From the NCBI GenBank assembly GCA_016792605.1, contig JAEULC010000304.1, forward strand, positions 1-35,281: 35,281 bases of DNA, given 5' to 3'. The DNA is from Rhodospirillales bacterium (GTDB lineage: Bacteria; Pseudomonadota; Alphaproteobacteria; JAEULC01). Positions 1 to 9,950 of this stretch are shown here, piece after piece (positions within the stretch are counted from its first letter, which is position 1; every line of letters starts with the position of its first letter). A program made the position numbers and the translations under genes. The notes under the pieces are model-generated. The model ran no database searches. It worked only from the letters and a program-made list of their open reading frames with translations, and was not told where the DNA came from.

Positions 1-1
1 C

Positions 2-817
2 GCCAAGGCGCTGGTGCCCGGCGTGCGGTCGATCGTCGCGGTCGCCAGCGGCAAGGGCGGCGTCGGCAAGTCGACCACCGCGGTCAACCTCGCCCTCGGG
101 CTGGCCGCGCTGGGCAAGCGCGTCGGCATGCTCGACGCCGACATCTACGGCCCCTCCCAGCCCCGCATGATGGGGATCTCGGGCAAGCCGGTCTCGAAGG
201 ACGGCAAGCGGCTGGAGCCGCTGACGAACTACGGCGTGAAGTGCATGTCGATGGGCTTCCTGGTGCCCGAGGACACGCCGATGATCTGGCGCGGGCCGAT
301 GGTGATGACCGCGCTCCAGCAGATGCTGCGCGACGTGGAATGGGGCGAGCTCGACGTGCTGGTGGTCGACATGCCGCCGGGCACCGGCGACGCGCAGCTC
401 ACCATGGCGCAGCAGGTGCCGCTGACCGGCGCGGTGATCGTCTCGACGCCGCAGGACATCGCGCTCCTCGACGCGCGCAAGGGCCTCAACATGTTCCGCA
501 AGGTCGATGTGCCGGTCTTCGGCATCGTCGAGAACATGAGCTATTTCCTGTGCCCGAGCTGCGGCACGCGCTCGGAGATCTTCGGCCATGGCGGCGCGCG
601 CGAGGAAGCGGGGCGCCTCGGCGTCGACTTCCTGGGCGAGGTGCCGCTGCACCTGGACATCCGCGTGACGTCGGACGCCGGCACGCCGATCGTGGCCGCG
701 AAGCCCGACAGCGACCATGCGAAGGTCTACCGCGCGCTGGCGGAGAAGGTGTGGACCAAGGTCGAGAAGCGCCTCTCCGACGCCGGCCGCGCCGGGCCCA
801 GGATCGTGATGCAGTAG
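2..817 (+). CDS. mrp: Mrp/NBP35-family iron-sulfur carrier ATPase, 5'-truncated by window edge
   Basis: The reading frame is open from base 2, so the true start lies left of the window and the N-terminal part (often a DUF59/MIP18-like domain in this family) is missing. The visible part opens with a deviant Walker A P-loop, GKGGVGKSTT, followed by LDADIYGPSQP and the VDMPPGTGD Walker B region, all hallmarks of Mrp/ApbC proteins in the MinD/SIMIBI class. A CPSC motif (around 548-565) is the expected cysteine pair for bridging an Fe-S cluster between protomers. Family members bind and transfer Fe-S clusters to apoproteins in the cytoplasm, using ATP. The next gene is on the opposite strand and converges with it, leaving about 12 bases between them. 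Assignment is confident; the specific client proteins are unknown. Confidence 0.93.
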   Translation, partial: AKALVPGVRSIVAVASGKGGVGKSTTAVNLALGLAALGKRVGMLDADIYGPSQPRMMGISGKPVSKDGKRLEPLTNYGVKCMSMGFLVPEDTPMIWRGPMVMTALQQMLRDVEWGELDVLVVDMPPGTGDAQLTMAQQVPLTGAVIVSTPQDIALLDARKGLNMFRKVDVPVFGIVENMSYFLCPSCGTRSEIFGHGGAREEAGRLGVDFLGEVPLHLDIRVTSDAGTPIVAAKPDSDHAKVYRALAEKVWTKVEKRLSDAGRAGPRIVMQ

Positions 818-829
818 GGCGGGGAAGGC

Positions 830-1411
830 CTAGACCTTCTTCCCCATGGTCTTGCCCAGCACGGGGTGCGTCACCAGGGCCAGCATGCCGATCTGGCTGG
901 TCAGCATGAACTGGCCGTCGGCCGCCGCGGCGAAGAGTTCCTCGCGCGTCATCAGCAGCAGCTCCATCTCCTCGAGGTCGCCCGAGTTCGCCTCGGCGAC
1001 CTTGCGGCAGTTGGTGGCGTGGAACAGGTGCGCGGCGTTGCCGTAGGCGTTGGCATGGGTGACGTAGCGTCCCAGCGCGCGCCACGCGCCGGCCTCGTAG
1101 CCGGTTTCCTCCATCAGCTCGCGCCGGGCGCAGTCGAATGGATCCTCGCCGGGATTGAAGGTGCCGGCCGGGAAGCTGAGGCTCACCGCGCCGACGCCGT
1201 GCTTGTACTGGCGCAGCACCAGCACGCGGCCCTCAGCGTCCTCGCAGAACATCAGCGCATAGTCCGGCAGGGTGACGCGGTAGTACTCGTCGACCTCGCG
1301 CCCGTCCGGCAGGCCCACGCGCTGCGACTGGACCTTGAGCCAGGGCGGCGCCACCAGCAGGTCGCGCGTCTCCAGCACCCGCCAGAGCTCGTGCTTCGGC
1401 TTCGCGGTCAC
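830..1411 (-). CDS. NUDIX hydrolase, ADP-ribose pyrophosphatase type
   Basis: This 193-aa protein carries a perfect Nudix box, GX5EX7REUXEEXGU, beginning at GTFNPGE and ending REL-MEETGY. That motif binds the divalent metal and catalyses hydrolysis of nucleoside diphosphates linked to another moiety. The N-terminal region (ending VLRQYKHG, then the SFPAGT approach to the box) resembles ADP-ribose or ADP-sugar pyrophosphatases such as NudF, which cleave ADP-ribose to AMP and ribose-5-phosphate. Substrate cannot be settled from sequence alone. It starts four bases downstream of the thyX stop on the same strand, so the two are probably co-transcribed. Confidence 0.9.
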   Translation of the reverse strand: MTAKPKHELWRVLETRDLLVAPPWLKVQSQRVGLPDGREVDEYYRVTLPDYALMFCEDAEGRVLVLRQYKHGVGAVSLSFPAGTFNPGEDPFDCARRELMEETGYEAGAWRALGRYVTHANAYGNAAHLFHATNCRKVAEANSGDLEEMELLLMTREELFAAAADGQFMLTSQIGMLALVTHPVLGKTMGKKV

Positions 1412-1415
1412 GACG

Positions 1416-2372
1416 TCAGGCCGGATCGATGCCGAGCAGCGTTGCGAGCTCGCGCCACTCGCGCGGCTGCAGGCCGCTGTCGGCCTGGGTCACCTTCTCG
1501 CCCTTGACCAGGCGCTTCACCAGCTTGAGGCCGGTGGCCGAGAGCCGCGCGCCGCCGATGATGTGCTCGCGGCAGGCCGCCGCGGTGATCGGCATCCAGC
1601 GGTCGAGCACGTGCGACAGGGCGTCGGCGTAGACGCGGATCTCGAACTGCGCGTGCGGATCAGCCCTGAGCGCGATGAAGTGCATCAGGTTGTGCAGGTC
1701 GATCTTCCAGTACCACTGGGTGTACATGTTGAGCGTCAGGTTCATGCGCGCGAGCTCGCGCGTCAGCCCTGATCGGCCGGGGTCGGCCGGCTTGCCGTCG
1801 GTGCCCTCGTTCAGCATGTCGAGGTAGTGGTCGTAGTTGCGCTGTGCGTCCTCGCGCAGCAGGTCCAGCACGCGGGCCGCCTCGTCCCCGCCCAGCACCT
1901 CGCCGCGGCCCTGGCGGTTCTGGTCGGACTGCGCCGCCAGGTTCTCCGGCGCCGGCAGGTAGAATTCGCGGTCGAGGATCGAGTAGCGCGCGGAATACTC
2001 GTTCACGTTCGCCGTGCGGTGCCGGATCCACTGCCGCGCTACGAAGATCGGCAGCTTCACGTGGAACTTGATTTCGCACATCTCGAACGGAGTCGTGTGG
2101 CGGTGGCGGATCAGGTAGTTGATCAGCCCCTTGTCCTCGCTGACCCGCTTGGTGCCGCGGCCGTAGGAAACCCGCGCGGCCTGGACCACCGCGCCGTCGT
2201 CGCCCATGTAGTCGATCACGCGCACGAAGCCGTGGTCGAGGATCGGTATGGGGTGGAACAGCAGCTCTTCCAGCGCCGGAACGGTCGGGCGCAGCGTCTG
2301 GTGGGTTTCGGTGCGCAGGCGGTCGATCTCGGCGGCCTGTTCCGGGCTCAGGACCATGGACGGAACTTTCAT
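1416..2372 (-). CDS. thyX: FAD-dependent thymidylate synthase ThyX
   Basis: ThyX makes dTMP from dUMP using methylene-tetrahydrofolate and FADH2/NADPH, replacing classical ThyA. The signature region [15 protein letters not shown] (the alphaproteobacterial form of RHRX7S) is present around residues 120-135, preceded by [15 protein letters not shown], which is typical of the family. At about 318 aa it is a normal length for alphaproteobacterial ThyX. The frame opens with TTG directly before an ATG at 2372; I prefer the ATG, though no strong ribosome binding site is visible and an ATG a few codons later (MVLSPEQ) is also possible. It faces away from the downstream ssrA gene and lies next to the NUDIX gene, probably in one transcription unit. 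Confidence 0.95.
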   Translation of the reverse strand: MKVPSMVLSPEQAAEIDRLRTETHQTLRPTVPALEELLFHPIPILDHGFVRVIDYMGDDGAVVQAARVSYGRGTKRVSEDKGLINYLIRHRHTTPFEMCEIKFHVKLPIFVARQWIRHRTANVNEYSARYSILDREFYLPAPENLAAQSDQNRQGRGEVLGGDEAARVLDLLREDAQRNYDHYLDMLNEGTDGKPADPGRSGLTRELARMNLTLNMYTQWYWKIDLHNLMHFIALRADPHAQFEIRVYADALSHVLDRWMPITAAACREHIIGGARLSATGLKLVKRLVKGEKVTQADSGLQPREWRELATLLGIDPA

Positions 2373-2466
2373 CAAGGCTTAAGGGGGCGGACGCTGGCAA
2401 TCTATCGGGTCCGTTTCCCGAATGCCAACCCGACTCAGGGCCCGCGAATCGGCGTCTTCGCCCCTC

Positions 2467-2495
2467 TTTCACCCCGCGCCGGGGCATCCTATATT
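2467..2495 (+). promoter_or_regulatory. possible ssrA promoter
   Basis: A TATATT hexamer at 2490-2495 lies just upstream of the predicted acceptor half of ssrA and would serve as a -10 element. The sequence at 2467-2472, 17 bases upstream, is only a poor -35 match. The position fits a promoter for a stable RNA, but this is a by-eye call. Confidence 0.3.
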
Positions 2496-2514
2496 GGTCA
2501 GGTCGGGCAACCGA

Positions 2515-2865
2515 CTATGGCGATAAACGGACCGTGGAATAAGCGTTGCGGACCCGGGGGCAGTACCCGGCGCCTCCACCAGATTTCCCCGTCCGGCGGA
2601 GCTCCTCTCACCGGGAGCGGCAACACCGTCGGCGGGACTTAAGGGGGCGAAACAGGATCGACGCGCGTGGTAAAGATGGAACTTTCGCCCGGCATGGTAC
2701 CGCCGTTATCGGGCTAAAACTGATAGTTGCCAACGACAACTACGGTGAGGCTCGCCTCGCTGCCTAACGGCAGAAGGTAAGCCGACTATAAGTCCCGAGC
2801 CTTCACACGTTCGGGCGGGGTCCGGGGGGCGCCTGGCAACAGAAGCCCCCCACTTTGGGCCGGGG
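2515..2865 (+). ncRNA. ssrA: circularly permuted (two-piece) tmRNA gene, alphaproteobacterial type
   Basis: tmRNA rescues stalled ribosomes and adds a degradation tag. The acceptor half comes first: T-stem CCGGG (2554-2558) / CCCGG (2566-2570) around a 7-base loop, then CGCCTCC (2571-2577), discriminator A and an encoded CCA (2579-2581). The coding half begins 61 bases later with GGGGGCG (2643-2649), which pairs with CGCCTCC through one G-U pair and so rebuilds the tRNA-like acceptor stem. The tag frame runs from resume codon GCC at 2729 to TAA at 2765 and encodes ANDNYGEARLAA. Downstream hairpins CCCGA/TCGGG (2794-2815) and GGGGGGC/GCCCCCC (2824-2851), enclosed by GGUCC/GGGCC (2819-2861), fit the pseudoknot region. 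The 2582-2642 segment should be excised during maturation. Outer ends are approximate. Confidence 0.95.
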
Positions 2866-2912
2866 GACTAGGCAGGTCGCGATGACCGGAGAGTCGAGAG
2901 CATAGGTGGCTG

Positions 2913-3467
2913 ATGGGGGACGGCGGACTTCGCTATGACAGGATGGTCGAGCGCGCGCTGCGCGGGGTGATGCACGACGCGCTGGCCCACGCCGCCAAGC
3001 ACGGCCTGCCCGGCGCACACCATTTCTACATCACCTTCCGCACCGACCACCCCAAGGCGCAGATCGACCAGAGCCTGAAGACGCGCTTCCCGCAGGAGAT
3101 GACCATCGTCCTGCAGCACCAGTTCTGGGACCTGGCGGTCGAGGCCGACGGCTTCACCGTGACGCTGAGCTTCTCCAACGTGCCGCAGCGCCTGGTGATC
3201 CCGTTTGCCGCAGTCACCGCCTTCACCGACCCCTCGGTCAATTTCGGCCTGCAGTTCCAGGCCGTGAGCGAAGGCGGCGCGCCCGCCAGCGGCGCCGGCA
3301 AGACCGCGACCGCGATCACGGCCAAGGCGCCCGAGCAGCCGAAGGCGGTCGCGCCCGCAAAGCCGGCCAAGCCCGCCGCCGTCACCGCGCTGCCGAAGCC
3401 CGCCGACGCCCCGGCCGAGAGCGCCGGCGAGAAGGTCGTCACGCTGGACAGCTTCCGCAAGAAATAG
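2913..3467 (+). CDS. sspB: SspB-family ClpXP adaptor (alpha-type)
   Basis: SspB binds the ssrA tag and delivers tagged polypeptides to ClpXP. The conserved core GLPGAHHFYITFRTDHP, EEMTIVLQHQFWDL-like (here QEMTIVLQHQFWDL) and LVIPFAAVTAFTDPSVNFGLQF is diagnostic of the alphaproteobacterial SspB family. The C-terminal third is an Ala/Pro/Lys-rich low-complexity linker ending in EKVVTLDSFRKK; in SspB proteins a short C-terminal tail after a flexible linker docks to the ClpX zinc-binding domain. The gene starts about 50 bases after the end of ssrA on the same strand, so tag RNA and tag adaptor are neighbours. The ATG at 2913 is chosen because it puts the RYDRMVERALRG region near the N-terminus, as in relatives. 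Confidence 0.93.
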   Translation: MGDGGLRYDRMVERALRGVMHDALAHAAKHGLPGAHHFYITFRTDHPKAQIDQSLKTRFPQEMTIVLQHQFWDLAVEADGFTVTLSFSNVPQRLVIPFAAVTAFTDPSVNFGLQFQAVSEGGAPASGAGKTATAITAKAPEQPKAVAPAKPAKPAAVTALPKPADAPAESAGEKVVTLDSFRKK

Positions 3468-3548
3468 CGCCGCCCCGGACGCCTGCTGAAGTCCTCGCCT
3501 TCTGCCTACGTGGTTGGCCTCGTGACCGCTGGTGCACTGGGCCAATCG

Positions 3549-4160
3549 CTACGCGCGCGTCCTGTCCGGCGGACCGCCGTGCTTGGCCCAATATTCCCGA
3601 TAGACGCGTTCGGCGAGTTCGGGCCGCACGCGCGCACCGCGCGCGAAGCGACAGGGCTTGCCGGTGAGCTGGTTTAGCAAACGCTCCTCGACATGGCTCG
3701 GCTCGTCCCACACCGCCGCTTTGTCGATCTTGGTCAGGTCTTCCCCGGCATAGGGACGAAACTCGCCCTCGCGATAGACGTCGATATAGTCACTGCCCTC
3801 GGGATTGCGCACGAAGACCGGCGGCAGCGCGAGCTCGCCTTCCAACGGTTCCTGCCCGATCACAGTCCATATCTTCTTCGAGAGATGATCGCTCGAACAG
3901 CACAGCGTGAAGAGCACCCCCCGGACCTTTATCTCTTCGATGGGCAGGACTATCGGCGAAAGCACATCGTAGAATGCGAACAAGCCCCCGTTCACACAAC
4001 GCGCGTATCCGAATTGCTTGCCCAAGGGAATCGCAATGAATTCGCCGAGATGAGACTGCCAATAGGCCTCGTGCTCTTCGCGACTCATGCGGCGACGCGT
4101 GCTGCGGGCCAACCACCGAGGCCGACGCGGCTTGGGAGAGCGTTTTGACGAAACCGCCAT
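3549..4160 (-). CDS. Imm26-like immunity protein
   Basis: The segment GEFIAIPLGKQFGYARCVNGGLFAFYDV matches the hallmark of the Imm26 family (a G-x-h-x-IPL start, then a G-[YF]-[GA]-R strand), whose members protect cells from polymorphic toxins. The rest (IKVRGVLFTLCC, WTVIGQEPLEGELALPPVFVRNP) fits the same beta-rich fold. ATG 4160 begins one base after the stop of the upstream gene, so the two are translationally coupled; the frame is open slightly further, to a TTG at 4181, which would overlap that gene. The first 30 residues are very Arg/Lys-rich, and an internal ATG before SREEHEAYW is an alternative start. Function is inferred from family resemblance and from its place directly behind a candidate toxin. 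Confidence 0.65.
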   Translation of the reverse strand: MAVSSKRSPKPRRPRWLARSTRRRMSREEHEAYWQSHLGEFIAIPLGKQFGYARCVNGGLFAFYDVLSPIVLPIEEIKVRGVLFTLCCSSDHLSKKIWTVIGQEPLEGELALPPVFVRNPEGSDYIDVYREGEFRPYAGEDLTKIDKAAVWDEPSHVEERLLNQLTGKPCRFARGARVRPELAERVYREYWAKHGGPPDRTRA

Positions 4161-4161
4161 C

Positions 4162-5148
4162 TTACATGCCCGGTCCGGCAAATGGTTCTGGGACCGGCAG
4201 CGGTAGATGCCCGCACTCCCGCTCGGCGAGCTTCATCATCGCCGGACGCCACATATGGTCCGCGATCGCGTTGATCAGATTGTCTGAAAGCCCCAAGAAA
4301 CGGAAGTGATCGATCAATTGCTGCTCACGCGCCCGGGCAGCTACCCAACTGCGCGTCGAACACTCCAATTGCGCGCTATCGTAACTCCTCATCGGATAAT
4401 CTGCTGCGTCGCGTTGTTCAACATGCTTCCATGGCTCGACCGCGCCGCCTGTCGACCCTGCGTAGTAGCAAGGAAGCTCGGGTGAGATCTTCTGGCTATA
4501 CCGGCACGGCCCAGGATCGAGGCGTTTCTTGGTGTAGGTCTGGTAGGATCGCTCTCGGTCCGACTTGTAATGGTCGTAGGCCTCGACCTGTTTCATCAAC
4601 GCGTCTTCCGCCGTCTTGTCCAGCCGCCGCACCGACAGAAAATCCCGCACCTGTTTGCGCCGGCCGTCATGCGGCGACAACGCCTCGACGGCAACATCCA
4701 GCGGAAGGTTCCTGGCGAGGAAGCCGAACTGCAGCGTTTTCAGGAAAGCTTCGAAATACGGATGGATGCCGTCGGCGTTCGGCTGCTCCTCGCCAATGCC
4801 ACGCGAAACCTGCCCGGGCGGGGGCGCCGGTGGCGGCACGGCAGGCGCCGCGCGCGGCGCGAAGCGCGGCGGCGTCGGGATACCGCGCGCCAGGTAGGGC
4901 CGCCGCATTGCGCGTTCGCGTTCATAGATCGCCCGGTCAGCGCCAGTCAGATAGGACGGCATCCAGTCCTGTAGTTCGATGGCCGACGGATCGCGGCCGA
5001 GCCGGTTTCGGAAGGACTGGATCGCCGCATCACGGGCATAGCCGAAGCGATCCGGTCGATCGGGGCTGCCGTCCATTGAATCGAACTCCGGCAGCGATCC
5101 GACGAATTCGGCCGTGCGCGAAAGGAGTGGGGTTAAACCGGTCAGCAT
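4162..5148 (-). CDS. candidate toxin/effector paired with Imm26-like protein
   Basis: I do not recognise this 328-aa protein by family. ATG 5148 is preferred because GAGG sits 8 bases upstream; the frame is open to 5208, and another ATG at 5181 is possible. An N-terminal globular part (about 1-85) is followed by a Pro/Ala-rich linker containing VPPPAPPPG, then a C-terminal part (about 115-328) with several Cys and aromatic residues (DPGPCRYSQK, ELPCYYAG, AQLECSTRSW). No signal peptide, transmembrane helix, Rhs repeat or known nuclease motif is evident. The two-part layout and the one-base spacing to a putative immunity gene suggest a small effector with a C-terminal toxic domain, perhaps exported by a secretion system. 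This is inference; it could also be an ordinary unknown protein. Confidence 0.5.
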   Translation of the reverse strand: MLTGLTPLLSRTAEFVGSLPEFDSMDGSPDRPDRFGYARDAAIQSFRNRLGRDPSAIELQDWMPSYLTGADRAIYERERAMRRPYLARGIPTPPRFAPRAAPAVPPPAPPPGQVSRGIGEEQPNADGIHPYFEAFLKTLQFGFLARNLPLDVAVEALSPHDGRRKQVRDFLSVRRLDKTAEDALMKQVEAYDHYKSDRERSYQTYTKKRLDPGPCRYSQKISPELPCYYAGSTGGAVEPWKHVEQRDAADYPMRSYDSAQLECSTRSWVAARAREQQLIDHFRFLGLSDNLINAIADHMWRPAMMKLAERECGHLPLPVPEPFAGPGM

Positions 5149-5240
5149 TGTAGACACCTCTTGATTTGGGTTTATGTTCATGAAATGTTCCAGCTGGCAG
5201 TCGTGCAATACTAATCGGCGACCCTCTCATCGATTTTACG

Positions 5241-5256
5241 TAAACATATGTTTTAC
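5241..5256. promoter_or_regulatory. AT-rich palindrome, possible operator
   Basis: AAACATATGTTT (5242-5253) is a perfect 12-base palindrome in an AT-rich patch about 95 bases upstream of the candidate toxin start and downstream of the broken CPBP gene. The location suits an operator or promoter element for the toxin/immunity pair. No regulator is identified. Confidence 0.25.
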
Positions 5257-5387
5257 AAAGGCTTTCATGGGAATTCGGCATCGATGCAGGCTTGGCCGTC
5301 GACATTTTGCCGATTGCACGGACCACGTCGTCACGCAGGACGGGTTCCGGCGGCAGCAGCGCGCTCTGCTCCCTTCTGCCCTCGACG

Positions 5388-5917
5388 CTACAGCGCCCCG
5401 CTGACCGTCGCGCGCCACCAGTAGACTGTCAGGTTGTCGACATAGTGGACCGTTATGCACAGGCCGAGGCGGCCAGTCGCGTAGTACAGGTAGCCCAGCA
5501 GAATGCCCGCGAGAAAGGCGTTGAGCGTGTCGGCGAGGCCGCTCGTCAGATGGGTGAGGCCGAATGCACCGCGCTGATCAGCACAACTGCATGCACGCCA
5601 AGCCCCAGACGCTGCAGCAGCGCGAAGAGCAGCCGGCGGAAGGCGAGTTCCTCGCTGACCGCGACCAGGAGGATGCCGGCGGTGAGATCGAAGATCGCCA
5701 GCGCCGTGTTGCGGATGTAGGGTGGCTGAAACCATTCGAGGTAGCGCAGATACGGCGCGTAGAGCCAGTAGACGATCCACTGCAAAAACAGGACCGCAAC
5801 AAGCACCAGCAGAAAATACTGCGTCGCCAGATGCGCCGGCGCCCGCCACGGCGCCGGCTCGATCAGCTTCGATCGATAGGCGAGCGCCATGCCGACGAGC
5901 ATCGCGTGCAGTCTCAT
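5388..5917 (-). pseudogene. CPBP-family intramembrane protease, broken by one frameshift
   Basis: CPBP (CAAX/Abi) proteases are multi-pass membrane metallopeptidases. The upstream frame (from ATG 5917) gives hydrophobic helices and the motif SEELAFRRLLF, the family's EExxxR catalytic signature. It then reads out of frame after VVLISAV. The other frame resumes exactly where expected with AFGLTHLTSG (the conserved catalytic His region) and FLAGILLGYLYYATGRLGLCITVHYVDN (third motif with H and N/D), ending at 5388. One missing base near 5568 explains the break: adding a base restores an ISAVAFGLTHL-type junction. All catalytic motifs survive, so the lesion is recent, or a sequencing error. Confidence 0.8.
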
Positions 5918-6215
5918 AGCGCGGATCGACGACGCCTACGGGCGCGCTGGGTATCGTCTCGCGAAAATTCATTCGGGCCCTCCATGGAGCAGATCGTTGC
6001 CAACGCAGTTCGTGATATGTTCCCTATGCCGGAGCGTGCAATACTATTCGGCGGCCATCTTAACCAATTTCCCGCAAATCGAGCTATTTCAGTAACCTGC
6101 CACGAGGCTACCGGCCGGCCTGGCCCGCCTCGCCGGTTGACACCGCCCGGCCAGCGGCTTTCTCTGGCCCGCAACCGCCGTCCGCAACACACAGAAGAAC
6201 CACACGGGTGATCCC

Positions 6216-7826
<1,611 letters not shown>

Positions 7827-7837
7827 CCGGGCAGCGG

Positions 7838-8146
7838 CTAGGCCGCGCCGGGGCGAAGCTCCGCCTGGCGCCGGGAGCCTTCACTCCGGCCCAAACGGGG
7901 CCGCTCGGGCCGGCTCGTCGCGATCGCGCTCGCCAGCCAGCCAATGCCCCCAGCCACCAGCTTGCGGCAGTAGTCCAGCAGCACTCGCACTCGTCCGCGA
8001 GAGGGCGGGGTCTCGGAGCGGCTGTACCAATAGGCCTCATACCACCCCGGATCGACTTGGAAAGCCCGCAACGTCAAGCCGACATCGCGACCATCGTTTG
8101 CTCCCATGTCCCGAGACCGGCTACCGCTCTGATAATGTTCGCACAT
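7838..8146 (-). CDS. small conserved hypothetical protein (VDPGWYEAYWY motif)
   Basis: I chose ATG 8146 because GAGGGG lies at good distance upstream (8155-8160 on the plus strand), giving 102 aa. The middle holds FQVDPGWYEAYWYSRS, a motif I associate with short proteins common in Hyphomicrobiales and related alphaproteobacteria, followed by an Arg-rich stretch and a short hydrophobic segment (LVAGGIGWLASAIA) that might contact the membrane. No function is known to me. It converges with the fumarase gene with an 11-base gap and is divergent from the wHTH/TPR regulator. Confidence 0.65.
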   Translation of the reverse strand: MCEHYQSGSRSRDMGANDGRDVGLTLRAFQVDPGWYEAYWYSRSETPPSRGRVRVLLDYCRKLVAGGIGWLASAIATSRPERPRLGRSEGSRRQAELRPGAA

Positions 8147-8318
8147 CGGCGCATCCCCTCTGTCGCATTGAAGATCAATCAAGTGACGGGAGGTTAGGTC
8201 GATAAGGGCGCGCTTGCTTGAGGGGCAGCTCAGCATGGCCTTGGCTTTTCCTTTGGATGGCCTTGGTTTAGGCGGCCGCCGCCCTCGTGCTATGGTTTCG
8301 ACGCTGAGGAGCGGTCGA

Positions 8319-9893
8319 ATGATCTACCGGTTTGAAGATTTTTCGCTTGATACCGACCGGCGAGAGCTATTTCAGGCACGTCAGCAGCTCGCCGTCGAAC
8401 CGAAGGTGTTCGACCTCCTTGCGCATCTGATCGCGCATCGCAATCGCGTCGTCACGAAGGACGAGCTCATCGCCGCGATCTGGGATTCGCGCATCGTCTC
8501 CGAGTCGGCTCTCACGACATGCATCAACGCCGCGCGCGCCGCGCTTGGGGACAGCGGCGAAACGCAGCGTGTCATCAAGACATTGCCGCGTAAGGGCCTT
8601 CGCTTCGTCGGCACGGTGTCGGAGGCGGCTGGCACCGAGCGCGTCGTGCCGCCAAGCGCGCCCCAACCTGCTACCTCCGCCGGTCACGCCTTGCTGGACA
8701 GACCGTCCGTGGCGGCGCTGCCATTCACCAGCATAGGGACCGATCCGGAGCAGGAGTATTTTTCCGACGGTGTCGTGGAGGAGATCATCACGGCCCTCTC
8801 GCAGATGCGATGGCTGCTCGTGATCGCGCGCAACTCGAGCTTCACCTACAAGGGGCGGGAGGTTGATGTACAGCAGGTCGGCCGAGAGCTCGGCGCACGC
8901 TACGTGCTCACGGGCAGCGTGCGCAAAGCAGCGAACCGGGTTCGTCTTACCGCTCAGCTTGTCGATGCCGAGACTCGCGCCAACTTCTGGGCAGGTCATT
9001 TCGAGGGCAACCTCGACGATATCTTCGAGCTGCAGGATCAGGTCGCCCGTAATGTCGTGGGCGCCATCATTCCCAAACTCGAGGGTGCCGAGATCGAGCG
9101 CACCAGGCGCAAGGTCACCGAGAATCTCAATGCCTACGACTACTATTTGCGCGCACTTGCAGCGCTCCATCAAATACCCAATCCGGCGGCGAACGACGAA
9201 GCGTTGTCATGCGCGCGGAAGGCGTTCGAAATCGACCCAAGCTTCGCATCGGCGTACGGACTGGGCGCTTCCTGTTACTGTCGGAGCCAAGCCTTTGGAT
9301 GGATGTCCGACCGGGTTCGCGACGTTCGGGAAGCAACAAGCCTCGCGCGACAGGCCGCGGACTTGGGCCGGGACGACGCCGTGGCGCTCGCGTTTGCAGG
9401 CCAGACGCTCGTTTTTGTTGCGCATGACATCGAGACTGGCGCCGCCCTGATCGATCGAGCGCTCCTGTTGAATACGAACTCGACGGTTGGGTGGCATTGG
9501 AGCGGGTGGGTCAAAATTTGGAGTGGCGATCCGGATGCGGGCGTCGAACGCGCTTCCCATGCGATGCGGCTCAGCCCGCTGGACCCATACTTGCACGGGA
9601 TATGTCACACGGTCGCACACGGCCATTTCTTTGCGTCTCGCCATGAAGAGGCGGCGGCTTGGGCCGCAAAATCATTGTCGGAAGCGCCGAGGTCCCATCC
9701 CGCGCTTCGGATTTCCGCCGCAAGCCACGCGTTCCGCGGCGACATGGAGCAGGCACGAAGCGCCATTGAACGCCTGCGGCGCATCGATCCCAACCTTCGC
9801 ATTTCGAACCTCCGCAACGTCCTTGGCCCCTACCGGCCGGACGATGTCGCGAAGTACCAAGAAGGATTGCGAAGAGCGGGATTGCCGGAGTAG
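8319..9893 (+). CDS. OmpR-type winged-helix regulator with TolB-like domain and TPR repeats
   Basis: Start ATG 8319 has GAGGAG 8 bases upstream and gives about 524 aa. Residues 1-100 form an OmpR/CadC-type winged helix (FEDFSLDTDRRELFQ, VFDLLAHLIAHRNRVVTKDELIAAIW, TLPRKGLRFVGTV). Residues about 125-270 match the TolB-like domain of the adenylate-cyclase-associated family (SVAALPFTSIGTDPEQEYFSDGVVEEI, ARYVLTGSVRK). The C-terminal half is helical and TPR-like (A-x-YGLGASCYC, LIDRALLLNTNSTVGWHWSGW). Such proteins are common in soil alphaproteobacteria and their ligands are mostly unknown. No transmembrane helix is obvious, so it is probably cytoplasmic. It may regulate itself or the divergent 102-aa gene. 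Confidence 0.85.
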   Translation: MIYRFEDFSLDTDRRELFQARQQLAVEPKVFDLLAHLIAHRNRVVTKDELIAAIWDSRIVSESALTTCINAARAALGDSGETQRVIKTLPRKGLRFVGTVSEAAGTERVVPPSAPQPATSAGHALLDRPSVAALPFTSIGTDPEQEYFSDGVVEEIITALSQMRWLLVIARNSSFTYKGREVDVQQVGRELGARYVLTGSVRKAANRVRLTAQLVDAETRANFWAGHFEGNLDDIFELQDQVARNVVGAIIPKLEGAEIERTRRKVTENLNAYDYYLRALAALHQIPNPAANDEALSCARKAFEIDPSFASAYGLGASCYCRSQAFGWMSDRVRDVREATSLARQAADLGRDDAVALAFAGQTLVFVAHDIETGAALIDRALLLNTNSTVGWHWSGWVKIWSGDPDAGVERASHAMRLSPLDPYLHGICHTVAHGHFFASRHEEAAAWAAKSLSEAPRSHPALRISAASHAFRGDMEQARSAIERLRRIDPNLRISNLRNVLGPYRPDDVAKYQEGLRRAGLPE

Positions 9894-9950
9894 CGAAGCT
9901 CATCCGGCTCGCGTCCGACAGGACAGGCCGGAGCGGCAGAGATCTGGCGC

